Assembly (NCBI RefSeq): GCF_002741015.1
Contig: NZ_CP016616.1
Coordinates: 1,948,501 to 2,012,500 of the forward strand
Length of the DNA stretch: 64,000 bases
Reading direction: 5' to 3'
DNA from: Microvirga ossetica
Lineage (GTDB): Bacteria; Pseudomonadota; Alphaproteobacteria; Rhizobiales; Beijerinckiaceae
Positions within the stretch are counted from its first letter, which is position 1; each line of letters begins with the position of its first letter. Below the pieces are notes generated by a model that saw only the letters and a list, made by a program, of their open reading frames with translations, did not search any database and was not told the origin of the DNA. The translations under genes were made by a program, and so were the position numbers. Below are positions 31,299 to 40,052 of the stretch, piece by piece.

Positions 31299-31676
31299 TT
31301 AGGGCTGTCGAACGCCTTCGCAAATCTTCATCACCACCGGGTCGGCCGCAGGCGGCACATAAGCCTCCATCGGACGGCACTGGCCCGCGATGCAGATCCG
31401 CCAATCTGCCGTCCCGCCCGAGCGGCGCATGATCACCTGGGCTTGAGGCGGCAGGTTCGGCCTCCACGACCAGACCCCGTTGACGAGCCTCGCCTCCGGC
31501 GGCGGCTCCATGCCGGCCCCGAAGCCGCGCACCCGCGCCTCGACGAGCTCGAGCCCCGCCGGCGTCGAGCGCCAATCCTCCTCCCACACGATCTTCTCGA
31601 CCGAATGGGTCCAGGCGAGCGTGATCGCGCCCGCCATGAGGGGCGCGATCGTGGAGCCGGCGAGCAGGCAGATCAT
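31299..31676 (-). CDS. DUF1850 family protein, TRAP-associated
   Basis: The 125-residue protein has an N-terminal hydrophobic segment (about 1-20) and then a soluble part with the pattern HSVEKIVWEEDW near its start and conserved Trp residues. This is the DUF1850 layout, a small family found with TAXI-type TRAP transporters. Its start codon overlaps the stop of the TRAP permease gene by 4 bases, so it belongs to that operon. Function is unknown; a periplasmic accessory role is inference from context. Confidence 0.8.
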   Translation of the reverse strand: MICLLAGSTIAPLMAGAITLAWTHSVEKIVWEEDWRSTPAGLELVEARVRGFGAGMEPPPEARLVNGVWSWRPNLPPQAQVIMRRSGGTADWRICIAGQCRPMEAYVPPAADPVVMKICEGVRQP

Positions 31677-33967
31677 CGACTAATGGCAGGCGTAGCGACC
31701 CGGCGCGTCTGCCAGACGTGGAACCCGACGAAGAGGGCGGAGAGCACGAAGCCGACCTCGTCGGTGAGCGGGATCGCCGCCACGAGCAGAGCCGCTGCGA
31801 CGGTCGCCCAGAGGCGCTCCCACCAGGACAGGGGTTTCAGGAAATAGCCGATGGAGGCTGTTCCCCACAATGTCATGGCAAGTGTCGCCTTGAGCACGAT
31901 GTAGACCACCGCGAGCCAGTAGCCCACGCCTTCGAGCCCAGGCACCGGCTGCAGCATCAGGGTCGGGTCGTAGACGGCCATGTAGGGAATGACGAAGCCG
32001 GGCAGCGCGATCCGGACCGCCTGGACGCCGATCTTGAGGCCCGATTCCTTCGCCATCGGCGCCGCCGCGAAGGCCGCGAGCGCCACCGGCGGCGTCAGGT
32101 CTGCCATGATGCCGAAATAGAACACGAACATGTGCGAGACGATGAGCGGCACGTCGAGCTGCAGCAGGATGGGGGCAGCGAGCGACGAGGTGATGATGTA
32201 GTTCGGGATCGTCGGGATGCCCATGCCGAGGATCAGGCTGAAGATCATCGTGAGCACGAGGGCCGCAAAGATGTTCTCCTTGCCGATGGAGATCATCCAG
32301 GTTCCGACGATGGTGCCGAGCCCGGTGAGCGTCATGGTGCCGATCACGATGCCGACCACGGCGCAGGCGAGGCCAACGGGCAAGGCCTGGCGCGCACCGT
32401 CCGCCATGGCCTCGACGCAGGCCTGAAGCGTCGTGCGCCCGCGGCCGGAGAAGGCGTTCCATAGGGACAGGGCCGCCACGACGAGAACGACGAGGGTCAC
32501 GGTCGAGGCGAGCGAATAAGCGGCCACCAGGGCAAGCCCGACCCAGAATGCGATGCGAAGAGCCTGTGTGCCGAGACCGGTGGCGATGGCGGTGCCAAGA
32601 ATGAGCGCCACGGTGAGCGACAGGCCCACCGCGCCGGCGAAGAGCGGCGTGTAGCCGGTAAAGAGCAGATAGACGAGCACCCCGAGCGGAGCGATGAGGA
32701 ACCATTTCGTCTTCAGCTCGGTCCAGGCGTTCGGCAATTCGCTCTTCGGCAGGCCGCGCAGGTTGCGCTTGCCGGCTTCCAGATGCACCGCGAGATAGCA
32801 GGCCGCGAAATAGAGGATTGCGGGAATGATCGCGGCTTCGACGATCTTCGAATACGGCACGTCGATGGTCTCGGCCATGATGAAGGCGACCGCTCCCATG
32901 ACCGGCGGCATGATCTGGCCGCCCATGGACGAGGTCGCCTCGACGCCGCCGGCGAAGGCAGAAGTGAAGCCGAAGCGCTTCATCAGGGGAATCGTGAACT
33001 GGCCCGAGGCCACCACGTTGGCGACGCCGGAGCCGGAGACCGTGCCCATGAGCGCGGAGGAGGCCACGCAGACCTTGCCGGGGCCGCCCTGCTTGTCGCC
33101 GAACACCGCCATCGAGATGTCGTTGAAGAAATCGATGACGCCGGCCTTCTCCATGAAGGCGCCGAACAGGATGAACAGGAAGATGTAGGTGGACGAAACA
33201 AGCGTCGGCGTGCCGTAGATGCCCTCCGTTCCTAACGCCATGTGCTCGACCACCTGCTCGAGGGAATAGCCGCGATGGTCGAGAGGGGCCGGAAGCCAAT
33301 GTCCGAACAGGCAATAGGACAGGAACAGGCCGGCGACGATCGGAAGGGCCGGTCCCATAACGCGCCAGATGAGATAGATCAGGATGGCGATCCCGGCGAT
33401 GCCGACGACGAGATCGAGCGTGGTGAGTTCGCCCGCGCGAACGATCAGCTCCTCGTAGAGCGCCCAATGGTACAGCCCGACCAGGAAGCTGGCGACGCCG
33501 ACGATCCAGCCGACGGCGCGCAGGGACGACGAGCCGGAGCGGTGGTTGGCGATCATCGCTCCGGCGACGAGGCAGAGAAAGCCCACATGGATGGTGCGCA
33601 CGACCTGGCTCGGCATGCTGCCGCCGAACCAGAGGACGAGCCCGAAGGCGCCGGCAACGGCAAGCCAGGCCATGGCGCCGTCGACGATGCTGCGGCGGCG
33701 CACGGCAAGCCCGATCAGCCAGGCCGCCCAGGCCACCATGGCGACGCCCCAGAGATGCGTGAGGCTCAAGCCCGCGATGAAGGGCTGGTCGAGGGGAATG
33801 CCGAAGGAGGTGATGATCTGGAAGGTGGAGAACGAGACGGCGATCCAGAACAGAAGCCGGCCGGTGAGGCCTTCGCCGAAGCTCTCCGGCAGCCCATGCT
33901 CGGGATTTACGGATTCGGCCGGCGCTTCCATCTGAGCGATTTCCGACGTGTTCACACCCTGGCTCAT
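31673..33967 (-). CDS. TRAP transporter fused permease (4TM/12TM), TAXI type
   Basis: The 764-residue inner-membrane protein fuses the small DctQ-like and large DctM-like TRAP subunits, with about 16-18 hydrophobic segments. DctM signatures are seen, such as SGSGVANVVASGQFTIPLMK and GMGIPTIPNYIITSSLAAP. It would move a carboxylate-type solute with sodium, fed by the periplasmic binding protein encoded just upstream. ATG 33967 follows GAGGAG at 10 bases; an upstream start would read through a terminator. The solute cannot be told from sequence. The DUF1850 gene follows with a 4-base overlap. Confidence 0.93.
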   Translation of the reverse strand: MSQGVNTSEIAQMEAPAESVNPEHGLPESFGEGLTGRLLFWIAVSFSTFQIITSFGIPLDQPFIAGLSLTHLWGVAMVAWAAWLIGLAVRRRSIVDGAMAWLAVAGAFGLVLWFGGSMPSQVVRTIHVGFLCLVAGAMIANHRSGSSSLRAVGWIVGVASFLVGLYHWALYEELIVRAGELTTLDLVVGIAGIAILIYLIWRVMGPALPIVAGLFLSYCLFGHWLPAPLDHRGYSLEQVVEHMALGTEGIYGTPTLVSSTYIFLFILFGAFMEKAGVIDFFNDISMAVFGDKQGGPGKVCVASSALMGTVSGSGVANVVASGQFTIPLMKRFGFTSAFAGGVEATSSMGGQIMPPVMGAVAFIMAETIDVPYSKIVEAAIIPAILYFAACYLAVHLEAGKRNLRGLPKSELPNAWTELKTKWFLIAPLGVLVYLLFTGYTPLFAGAVGLSLTVALILGTAIATGLGTQALRIAFWVGLALVAAYSLASTVTLVVLVVAALSLWNAFSGRGRTTLQACVEAMADGARQALPVGLACAVVGIVIGTMTLTGLGTIVGTWMISIGKENIFAALVLTMIFSLILGMGIPTIPNYIITSSLAAPILLQLDVPLIVSHMFVFYFGIMADLTPPVALAAFAAAPMAKESGLKIGVQAVRIALPGFVIPYMAVYDPTLMLQPVPGLEGVGYWLAVVYIVLKATLAMTLWGTASIGYFLKPLSWWERLWATVAAALLVAAIPLTDEVGFVLSALFVGFHVWQTRRVATPAISR

Positions 33968-34005
33968 CGCGCAGCGTCTCCTCGATGATCGTTCTTCAGT
34001 CTCAT

Positions 34006-34039
34006 AAAAAAGGCCGGAGCAGTTCACCTGCCCCGGCCT
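34006..34039 (-). terminator. terminator between TRAP binding-protein and permease genes
   Basis: On the minus strand the stem AGGCCGGGGCAG/CTGCTCCGGCCT (one mismatch) is followed by TTTTTT, between the binding-protein stop (34062) and permease start (33967). Placed inside the operon, it would let more binding protein than permease be made. Confidence 0.85.
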
Positions 34040-34061
34040 GATTGTAAATGGTCCGAAGGGT

Positions 34062-35030
34062 TTAGGAGCCCTGCTTCTTCACGCCCTTCTCGTCGAAATA
34101 GCGCTGCGCGCCCGGATGCATCGGGACAGGCATGCCGGAGAGCGCGCTTTCCAGCTTGATGTCCTTGGCTGCGGCATGGGCTGCGGCAAGATCTGGCAGG
34201 CTGTCGTAGATCGCCTTGGTCATCTGGTAGACGGCCTCGTCCTTCATGCCGGAATGGGTGACGAGGTAGTTCACCACAGCGGCCGTCTGCACGGGAGCGG
34301 TCTGGCCGCCATAGGTGTTGGCGGGGATCGTGACCTTCACGTAGGGCGATCCGACCTTGTCCACGACGGCGGCCGGGATCTCCACCACGACGATCGGCAC
34401 CGAGGTGGCGAGGTCGCGGATCGAGGAGACGCCGAGGCCTGCCGATTGCAGGGTGGCGTCGAGCTGGCGGTTCTTCATCAGCTCGACGGATTCGCCGAAG
34501 GGCAGATACTCGACCTTGCCGAGATCCTTGTAGGTCAGGCCCGCGCCCTGGAGGATCGCCCGGGCGTTGAGCTCGGTGCCGGATTTCGGCGCGCCGACGG
34601 AGAGGCGCTTTCCTTTAAGATCCGCCAGCGACTTGATGCCGGATTCCTGGGTCGCCACCACCTGGATGTAGTTGGGATAGATGGCGGTGATGCCGCGCAG
34701 CTTGTCGAGCTTGCCCTTGAAGCCGGCTTCCTCGTCGCCGGCCCAGCCCATGGCGAGGCTGTCGCCGAGGGTGAAGCCGATCTCGCCCTTGCCCTGCTGC
34801 AGGAGGGTGAGGTTTTCCACCGAAGCCTTGGTGGCCTGGACCGACGGACGGGAGCCCTGCACCTTGTCGGTGAAGACCTTGGAAAGCGCGACGCCGAGCG
34901 GGTAATAGACGCCGGAGGTGCCGCCGGTCAGGACGTTGATGAAGTCTTGGGCCTGGGCCGGCACGCTCGCACCCGCAAGCGCAAGGGCGGCCGCTGCGCC
35001 GATGACGCGGCGCATGACGTTTCGATACAT
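34062..35030 (-). CDS. TAXI family TRAP transporter solute-binding protein
   Basis: The 322-residue protein has a signal peptide ending at about residue 27 (VPAQAQ) and then the TAXI-type binding fold with the family's N-terminal motif VLTGGTSGVYYPLG. It binds the solute in the periplasm and hands it to the fused permease. A good ribosome site AGGGAG precedes ATG 35030. TAXI ligands include glutamate and C4-dicarboxylates in studied cases, but the ligand here is unknown. The terminator after this gene probably raises its level over the permease. Confidence 0.93.
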   Translation of the reverse strand: MYRNVMRRVIGAAAALALAGASVPAQAQDFINVLTGGTSGVYYPLGVALSKVFTDKVQGSRPSVQATKASVENLTLLQQGKGEIGFTLGDSLAMGWAGDEEAGFKGKLDKLRGITAIYPNYIQVVATQESGIKSLADLKGKRLSVGAPKSGTELNARAILQGAGLTYKDLGKVEYLPFGESVELMKNRQLDATLQSAGLGVSSIRDLATSVPIVVVEIPAAVVDKVGSPYVKVTIPANTYGGQTAPVQTAAVVNYLVTHSGMKDEAVYQMTKAIYDSLPDLAAAHAAAKDIKLESALSGMPVPMHPGAQRYFDEKGVKKQGS

Positions 35031-35174
35031 GGCGTACTCCCTAATTTATGGCGCGGCTTCCGCTACGCCTGTGTGTGGGCCTACATTGACCGCTGACGAA
35101 GATTTCTCAAGAGGCTAAGAGGGACTTAATCCTGCCACCTTGGTCGGTAGGGGTGCGTCCTTCCCAGAGATCAC

Positions 35175-36764
35175 ATGCGCTCATCCATGATCAATCGCCG
35201 CCGCTTCCTTCAAACCGCCACCGCCACGGCCGCCCTTGCTGCGCAAGGCTTTTCCGGCCAGGTCCTGGCACAGCAAGGCCTGAAAATGGCAGCGCCCGCC
35301 CCGTTCTCCTTCGAGGAGCTGAAGCGGCGCGCCCAGACCATGTCGCGCATGCCTTACGTGGCGCCGCCGAGCCCTTCGCCGGAGATCCTGCAGCAGATCG
35401 ATTACGACGCGCACGGCAAGATCCGGTTCAAGACCGATCTCGCGCTCTGGGCCAATGGCCCGAGCGAGTTCCCGGTCACCTTCTTCCATCTCGGCCGGTT
35501 CTTCCAGAAGCCGGTGCGCATGCATGTGGTCGAGGGCGGGCAGGCGCGCGAGATCGTCTACGATCCCGATTATTTCGACATGCCGGCGAATTCCCCGGCC
35601 CATGGCCTGCCGGCCAATTCGGGCTTCGCCGGCTTCCGCTTCCAGGAGGCCCGCAACGGCAAGCTCGACTGGAAGAAGAACGACTGGGTCGCCTTCCTCG
35701 GCGCCTCCTATTTCCGGGCCATCGGCGAGCTTTCCCAGTACGGCCTCTCCGCCCGCGGGCTTGCCGTCGACGTCGCCGTCTTCGGGAAGAACGAGGAATT
35801 CCCCGACTTCACCCATGTCTATTTCGAAACCCCTCAAGCAGGCTCGGACACGGTCACGATCTATGCTCTGCTCGACGGCCCCAGCGTCGCCGGCGCCTAT
35901 CGCTTCGTCATGCAGCGGGCCGCTGCGATCGTCATGGACATCGACAGCAACGTCTTCATGCGCCAGGACGTGAGCCGCCTCGGCATCGCGCCCCTGACCT
36001 CCATGTACTGGTATTCGGAAAAGGCGAAGGCCACCGCCGTCGACTGGCGCCCCGAGATCCACGATTCGGACGGGCTGGCGCTGTGGACCGGCAGCGGCGA
36101 GCGCATCTGGCGCCCGCTCAACAACCCGCCGCGCATCATCACCTCGGCCTTCACCGACGAGAACCCGAAGGGATTCGGCCTGCTCCAGCGCGACCGGAAC
36201 TTCGACCATTACCTCGACGGCGTCTATTACGACCGCCGCCCCTCTCTCTGGATCGAGCCGCAGGGAACCTGGGGCCGGGGCTCGATCCAGCTCGTCGAGA
36301 TCCCCACCGACGACGAGATCCACGACAACATCGTCGCCATGTGGGTTCCGGCGGATCCCGTGCGCGCCGGACAGGCGCTCGAATTCCGCTATCGCATGCA
36401 CTGGTCGGCGGAGGAGCCCTATCCGACCCCCCTCGCCCGGATCGTGGCCACCCGCCTCGGCAATGGCGGGCAGGCCGGCACATCCCGCCCGAGGGGCGTG
36501 CGCAAGTTCATGATCGAGTTTCTCGGGCCGCCCCTGACCAAGCTGCCGAGCGGGGTGATCCCCAAGCCCGTGCTCACCGCGACCCGCGGCGAGTTCTCGA
36601 ACGTCCTCACCGAGGCCGTGCCCGACAACGTGCCCGGCCACTGGCGTACCCAGTTCGACCTGACGGTGAACGGTACCGACCCTGTGGAGATGCGCTGCTA
36701 CCTGCGCAACGAGAACGAGGTCCTGAGCGAGACCTGGCTCTATCAGTACCATCCGCCTTTCTAA
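35175..36764 (+). CDS. opgG: glucan biosynthesis protein OpgG/OpgD family, Tat-exported (copy 1)
   Basis: The 529-residue periplasmic protein belongs to the OpgG/MdoG family needed to branch or trim osmoregulated periplasmic glucans. The N terminus has a twin-arginine signal NRRRFLQTAT, then an A-rich stretch ending VLAQ. The large beta-sandwich domain is seen with motifs PLTSMYWYSE, GFGLLQRDRNFDHY and PSLWIEP. It stands alone here, with no opgH beside it. A second, divergent copy lies at 49209-50780. ATG 35175 or 35187 may be used. OpgD is the alternative name because E. coli OpgD is the Tat-dependent paralogue. Confidence 0.92.
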   Translation: MRSSMINRRRFLQTATATAALAAQGFSGQVLAQQGLKMAAPAPFSFEELKRRAQTMSRMPYVAPPSPSPEILQQIDYDAHGKIRFKTDLALWANGPSEFPVTFFHLGRFFQKPVRMHVVEGGQAREIVYDPDYFDMPANSPAHGLPANSGFAGFRFQEARNGKLDWKKNDWVAFLGASYFRAIGELSQYGLSARGLAVDVAVFGKNEEFPDFTHVYFETPQAGSDTVTIYALLDGPSVAGAYRFVMQRAAAIVMDIDSNVFMRQDVSRLGIAPLTSMYWYSEKAKATAVDWRPEIHDSDGLALWTGSGERIWRPLNNPPRIITSAFTDENPKGFGLLQRDRNFDHYLDGVYYDRRPSLWIEPQGTWGRGSIQLVEIPTDDEIHDNIVAMWVPADPVRAGQALEFRYRMHWSAEEPYPTPLARIVATRLGNGGQAGTSRPRGVRKFMIEFLGPPLTKLPSGVIPKPVLTATRGEFSNVLTEAVPDNVPGHWRTQFDLTVNGTDPVEMRCYLRNENEVLSETWLYQYHPPF

Positions 36765-36796
36765 GAGACTGACCTGGAAGAGTGTGGCGCGTGCTT

Positions 36797-37047
36797 CCCT
36801 CCCCCTTGCGGGGAGGGATTGAGGGTGGGGGTCGAAAAGTCGGGATGCTGCGCTGGGATAAGTACCAGCGATGCTCCTCCTCCCACGTCATCACCGGCCT
36901 TGTGCCTTTGATCTCGATTGGAAAAGCGTAGCGCTTCATGGAGTCGGGATGGCCGGGACGAGCCTGGCCATGACGTGGCGGAGTGACGGCAATCTCTCAC
37001 CCCGTCGAACCACCCCCCACTCCTACCCCTCCCCTCAAGGGAGAGGG
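36797..37047. repeat. family A repeat split by a family D repeat (nested)
   Basis: The left end CCCTCCCCCTTGCGGGGAGGG plus GAGGGTGGGGGT (36797-36832) and the right end, with CCCCCCACTCC and CCCCTCCCCTCAAGGGAGAGG (37007-37047), match the ends of family A. Between them at about 36878-36976 lies a family D unit (CACGTCATCACCGGCC ... GGCCATGACGTG). So a D element seems to sit inside an A element. Confidence 0.65.
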
Positions 37048-37103
37048 AAAGGCTCATAATCGTTCTCGGCCAAACTCCGGGATTGATCTTGCAAACCATA
37101 GGC

Positions 37104-37135
37104 TTGATAGGGGAGTATAAAATACTATACGCCCC
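37104..37135 (+). promoter_or_regulatory. zinc-operon promoter with overlapping palindromic operator (Zur-like, inferred)
   Basis: A -35-like TTGATA (37104-37109) and -10-like TATACG (37126-37131) are 16 bases apart. They overlap an interrupted palindrome whose halves are GGGG-x-GTATA (37110-37119) and TATAC-x-CCCC (37126-37135), with core GTATAAAATACTATAC. A repressor bound here would block the promoter. Since the genes downstream encode a zinc importer, Zur is the natural candidate, although the sequence is not the textbook alphaproteobacterial Zur box that I know. Confidence 0.6.
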
Positions 37136-37171
37136 TGGAAATCTCATCCGAACCGGGTTATGTAGAGGGCC

Positions 37172-37330
37172 ATGTCGCATGGCCATCATCATCACCACAC
37201 CCACGAGCATCGGGCGATCGCTGCCGCTCCGACCTTCTCGCTGCTGCGCCTGTCGGTCGGGCAGCGTCTGATCGGTGCCGCCGCAATCCTGCTCTGCCTG
37301 TGGCTGCTGGTCCTTGCGGTGATGGGGTAG
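37172..37330 (+). CDS. 52-aa histidine-rich membrane peptide, first gene of the zinc operon
   Basis: ATG 37172 opens a 52-codon frame that ends 3 bases before the znuC-like start. Residues 1-13 read MSHGHHHHHTHEH, with eight His; residues 34-51 form one hydrophobic helix (IGAAAILLCLWLLVLAVM). The frame lies directly downstream of the palindromic promoter, with AGAGG as ribosome site. The likely product is a single-pass membrane peptide with a metal-binding N-terminal tail. I do not know a named family. Its position as leader of a zinc importer suggests zinc binding near the transporter or a role in sensing. Confidence 0.75.
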   Translation: MSHGHHHHHTHEHRAIAAAPTFSLLRLSVGQRLIGAAAILLCLWLLVLAVMG

Positions 37331-37333
37331 CGC

Positions 37334-38080
37334 ATGCTGGGGAGATCGACCGCCATCCGCTTCGACGGGGTCACCTTGGGCTACGACCGCAGGCCGGCCG
37401 TGCATCACCTCGACGGCGAGATTCCGTCCGGCAGCCTGATGGCGGTGGTCGGGCCGAACGGGGCCGGCAAATCGACCCTGCTCAAGGGTATCGTCGGCAC
37501 CCTGAAACCCCTCGACGGCCATATCCGCCTCGATGGCTCCTCCGGCATCGCCTATCTGCCGCAGGCCGCCGAGATCGACCGCTCGTTCCCGCTCTCGGTC
37601 TACGATCTCGTCGCCATGGGCCTGTGGTCCCGCTCCGGCCTCTTCGGCGGCATCGCCCGGCACGAGCGCACCCGGATCGAGCATGCGCTGGCGGCGGTGG
37701 GCCTCATCGGCTTCGAGCGGCGCCCGATCTCGACCCTGTCGGGCGGCCAGATGCAGCGGGCGCTCTTCGCCCGCCTGCTCCTGCAGGACGCGCCCGTGAT
37801 CCTGCTCGACGAGCCTTTCACGGCGATCGACGCCAAGACCACCGCCGACCTGCTCGATCTCGTCCGCCGCTGGCATGACGAATCCCGCACCGTGGTCGCC
37901 GTCCTGCACGATCTCGACATGGTCAAGCGCACCTTCCCGCAGACCCTCTTGATCGCCCGCGAGCCGGTGGCCTGGGGCGAGACCGTGGACGTGTTGAGTC
38001 CCGAGAACCTTCTGAAGGCCCGCCGCATGGTCGAGGCATACGACCCGCATGCGGATGTGTGTCACCGCCACGTCGCCTGA
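37334..38080 (+). CDS. znuC: zinc ABC transporter ATP-binding protein (ZnuC-like)
   Basis: The 248-residue ATPase powers a metal importer. The Walker A motif is GPNGAGKST (about 39-47), the ABC signature LSGGQMQRA, and the Walker B LLDEPF followed by a conserved His in VLHDLD. A short His/Cys tail (DVCHRHVA) closes the protein and may bind metal. The gene follows the His-rich peptide by 3 bases and precedes the permease by 11 bases. The manganese-type homologue is the other possibility; the His-rich features of the neighbours favour zinc. Confidence 0.92.
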   Translation: MLGRSTAIRFDGVTLGYDRRPAVHHLDGEIPSGSLMAVVGPNGAGKSTLLKGIVGTLKPLDGHIRLDGSSGIAYLPQAAEIDRSFPLSVYDLVAMGLWSRSGLFGGIARHERTRIEHALAAVGLIGFERRPISTLSGGQMQRALFARLLLQDAPVILLDEPFTAIDAKTTADLLDLVRRWHDESRTVVAVLHDLDMVKRTFPQTLLIAREPVAWGETVDVLSPENLLKARRMVEAYDPHADVCHRHVA

Positions 38081-38091
38081 GGCGCCCTGTC

Positions 38092-38958
38092 ATGCTCGAC
38101 TTGTTCTATACGCCGTTTTCCGAATTCGAGTTCATGCAGCGGGCGCTGGTGGGCGTGATCGCCATCGCGCTCGGCGGCGGCCCCGTCGGCGTCTTCCTGA
38201 TGCTGCGCCGCATGAGTCTCACGGGCGATGCCATGGCGCATGCGATCCTGCCCGGTGCGGCGGTCGGCTATCTCGTCGCCGGTCTCTCGCTGCCGGCGAT
38301 GACCATCGGCGGGTTGTTCGCCGGCGTGATCGTCGCGGTCGCCGCCGGCCTCGTCTCGCGCTTCACCGCGCTGAAGGAGGATGCGTCGCTCGCGGCCTTC
38401 TACCTGTTGTCCCTGGCGCTCGGCGTCACCATCGTGTCGCTGCGCGGCTCGAACGTGGATCTGCTGCACGTGCTCTTCGGCACGGTGCTGGCGCTCGACG
38501 ACAACACCCTGCTGCTGCTCTCCTCCATTTCCACCATCACCGTGCTGGCGCTGGCGCTGCTCTACCGTCCGCTCGTGCTCGAATGCGTCGACCCGATCTT
38601 CCTGCGCTCGGTCAGCCGCGCCGGAACGCCGACGCATCTGATCTTCCTCGGCCTCGTCGTCATGAACCTGGTCGGCGGCTTCCATGCGCTCGGCACCCTG
38701 CTGGCGGTGGGCATGATGATGCTGCCGGCCGCAGCCTCGCGCTTCTGGAGCAACGACATCACCGTGATGATGCTGCTCTCCGTCGCCATCGGCATCGCCT
38801 CGGGCCTGAGCGGATTGCTGCTCTCCTTCCATGCGGAACTGCCGGCGGGACCGGCGATCATCCTCTCGGCCGGGGCCGCCTATGTGCTCTCGCTTCTGCT
38901 CGGCCGCGAGGGTGGCGTGCTGTGGCTGGCATGGCCCGGCAAGCACCTGGAAGCCTGA
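38092..38958 (+). CDS. znuB: zinc ABC transporter permease (ZnuB-like)
   Basis: The 288-residue protein has eight or so membrane segments of the ABC-3 metal permease family, with the typical early motif LMLRRMSLTGDAMAHAILPG and the coupling region near FHALGTLLAVGMMMLP. It would carry metal through the inner membrane. ATG 38092 gives the expected start MLDLFYTPF; the open frame extends 33 bases upstream into znuC without a better start. It sits between the ATPase and binding-protein genes. Confidence 0.92.
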   Translation: MLDLFYTPFSEFEFMQRALVGVIAIALGGGPVGVFLMLRRMSLTGDAMAHAILPGAAVGYLVAGLSLPAMTIGGLFAGVIVAVAAGLVSRFTALKEDASLAAFYLLSLALGVTIVSLRGSNVDLLHVLFGTVLALDDNTLLLLSSISTITVLALALLYRPLVLECVDPIFLRSVSRAGTPTHLIFLGLVVMNLVGGFHALGTLLAVGMMMLPAAASRFWSNDITVMMLLSVAIGIASGLSGLLLSFHAELPAGPAIILSAGAAYVLSLLLGREGGVLWLAWPGKHLEA

Positions 38959-38980
38959 CCTCACCATCAAGGATCGAACC

Positions 38981-39898
38981 ATGCTGACGAGAAGAGCCGT
39001 CGTCTCTCTGCTGGCGGGATGCCTCGCCCTTGCCGCATCGTCGCTGCCGGCCGCGGCGCAGAGCACGAACAGGCTGAAAGTGGTCGCCACCTTCTCGATC
39101 CTCGGCGACATGGTGCACAATGTCGGCGGTGAGCGCGTGGAGGTGACGACCCTCGTCGGCCCGAACGGCGACGCCCATGTCTATTCGCCGACGCCCGCCG
39201 ATGGGCGCCGGCTGACGGAAGCCGGGATCGTCTTCACCAACGGCCTGAAGTTCGAGGGCTGGATCGACCGCCTCGTCAAATCCTCCGGCACCAGAGCCGC
39301 GAAGGTCGAGGCGGCGAAAGGCGTGAAGACGCTGAAAGGCGAAGAGGGCGGCCACGACCACGGCCATGGCGGCTCCGATCCCCATGCTTGGCAGAGCATC
39401 GGCAACGCGAAGATCTATGTGGCCAATATCCGCGATGCCCTGATCGCGGCGGATGAAGCAGGCAAGGCCACCTACGAGGCGAATGCCGCGGCCTACCTCA
39501 ACCAGCTCGACGCGGTCGAGGCCGAGATCAGGGGCCTCGTCGCCGGCATTCCCACTGAGCGCCGCAGGATCATCACCTCCCACGACGCCTTCCGCTACTT
39601 CGAGGATTCCTACGGCATCGATTTCGTCGCGCCGCAGGGCGTCTCCACCGAATCGGAGGCCTCCGCCAAGGACGTGGCCCGGATCATCCAGCAGATCAGG
39701 CGCGAGAGGATCGCCGCCGTTTTCGTGGAGAACGTTTCCGACGCCCGCCTCATGGAGCGCATCGCCCAGGAAACCGGTGCGAGGATCGGTGCCAAGGTCT
39801 ATTCCGACGCGCTCTCGGAGCCGGGCGGACCGGCCGGCACTTACATTGACATGATGAGACACAATATAAGGGCTTTCAGCGCGGCCCTGTCGAGCTGA
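38981..39898 (+). CDS. znuA: zinc ABC transporter substrate-binding protein (ZnuA-like)
   Basis: The 305-residue periplasmic protein has a signal peptide (to about 27, PAAAQS) and the cluster A-I metal-binding fold. Probable metal ligands are His66 (GDAHVYSPTP), His135 (SDPHAWQ), His201 (ITSHDAFRYF) and Asp276 (VYSDALSEPGG). A short His/Gly/Asp loop, GGHDHGHGGSD at 123-133, is the sort of flexible zinc loop seen in zinc-specific members. The pattern resembles AztC/ZnuA types. A family A repeat follows the stop codon. Confidence 0.93.
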   Translation: MLTRRAVVSLLAGCLALAASSLPAAAQSTNRLKVVATFSILGDMVHNVGGERVEVTTLVGPNGDAHVYSPTPADGRRLTEAGIVFTNGLKFEGWIDRLVKSSGTRAAKVEAAKGVKTLKGEEGGHDHGHGGSDPHAWQSIGNAKIYVANIRDALIAADEAGKATYEANAAAYLNQLDAVEAEIRGLVAGIPTERRRIITSHDAFRYFEDSYGIDFVAPQGVSTESEASAKDVARIIQQIRRERIAAVFVENVSDARLMERIAQETGARIGAKVYSDALSEPGGPAGTYIDMMRHNIRAFSAALSS

Positions 39899-39908
39899 TC
39901 GTTTTCTA

Positions 39909-40030
39909 CCCTCCCCATGAGGGGGAGGGTCGCGAGCATCGCGAGCGGGGTGGGGTGGAAACTCGACCTCCCGATGTTCGCGCTGCCACCCCACCTCGGC
40001 CTTTGGCCGATCCTCCCCCTCAAGGGGAGG
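39909..40030. repeat. family A palindromic repeat, copy 3
   Basis: The ends CCCTCCCCATGAGGGGGAGGG and CCTCCCCCTCAAGGGGAGG match family A; the inner parts GGGGTGGGGTGG and CCACCCCACC also pair. It separates the zinc importer from the COG0523 GTPase, so it could thin out transcription between them. Confidence 0.75.
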
Positions 40031-40052
40031 ATGAAAGTTGCGGATTATCGCG

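Noticed and set aside
37172..37330. The His-rich frame as a histidine leader peptide like that at 51315
   Set aside because: It codes for a full membrane helix after the His tail, is followed at once by the ATPase gene, and has no attenuator stems; metal binding fits better.
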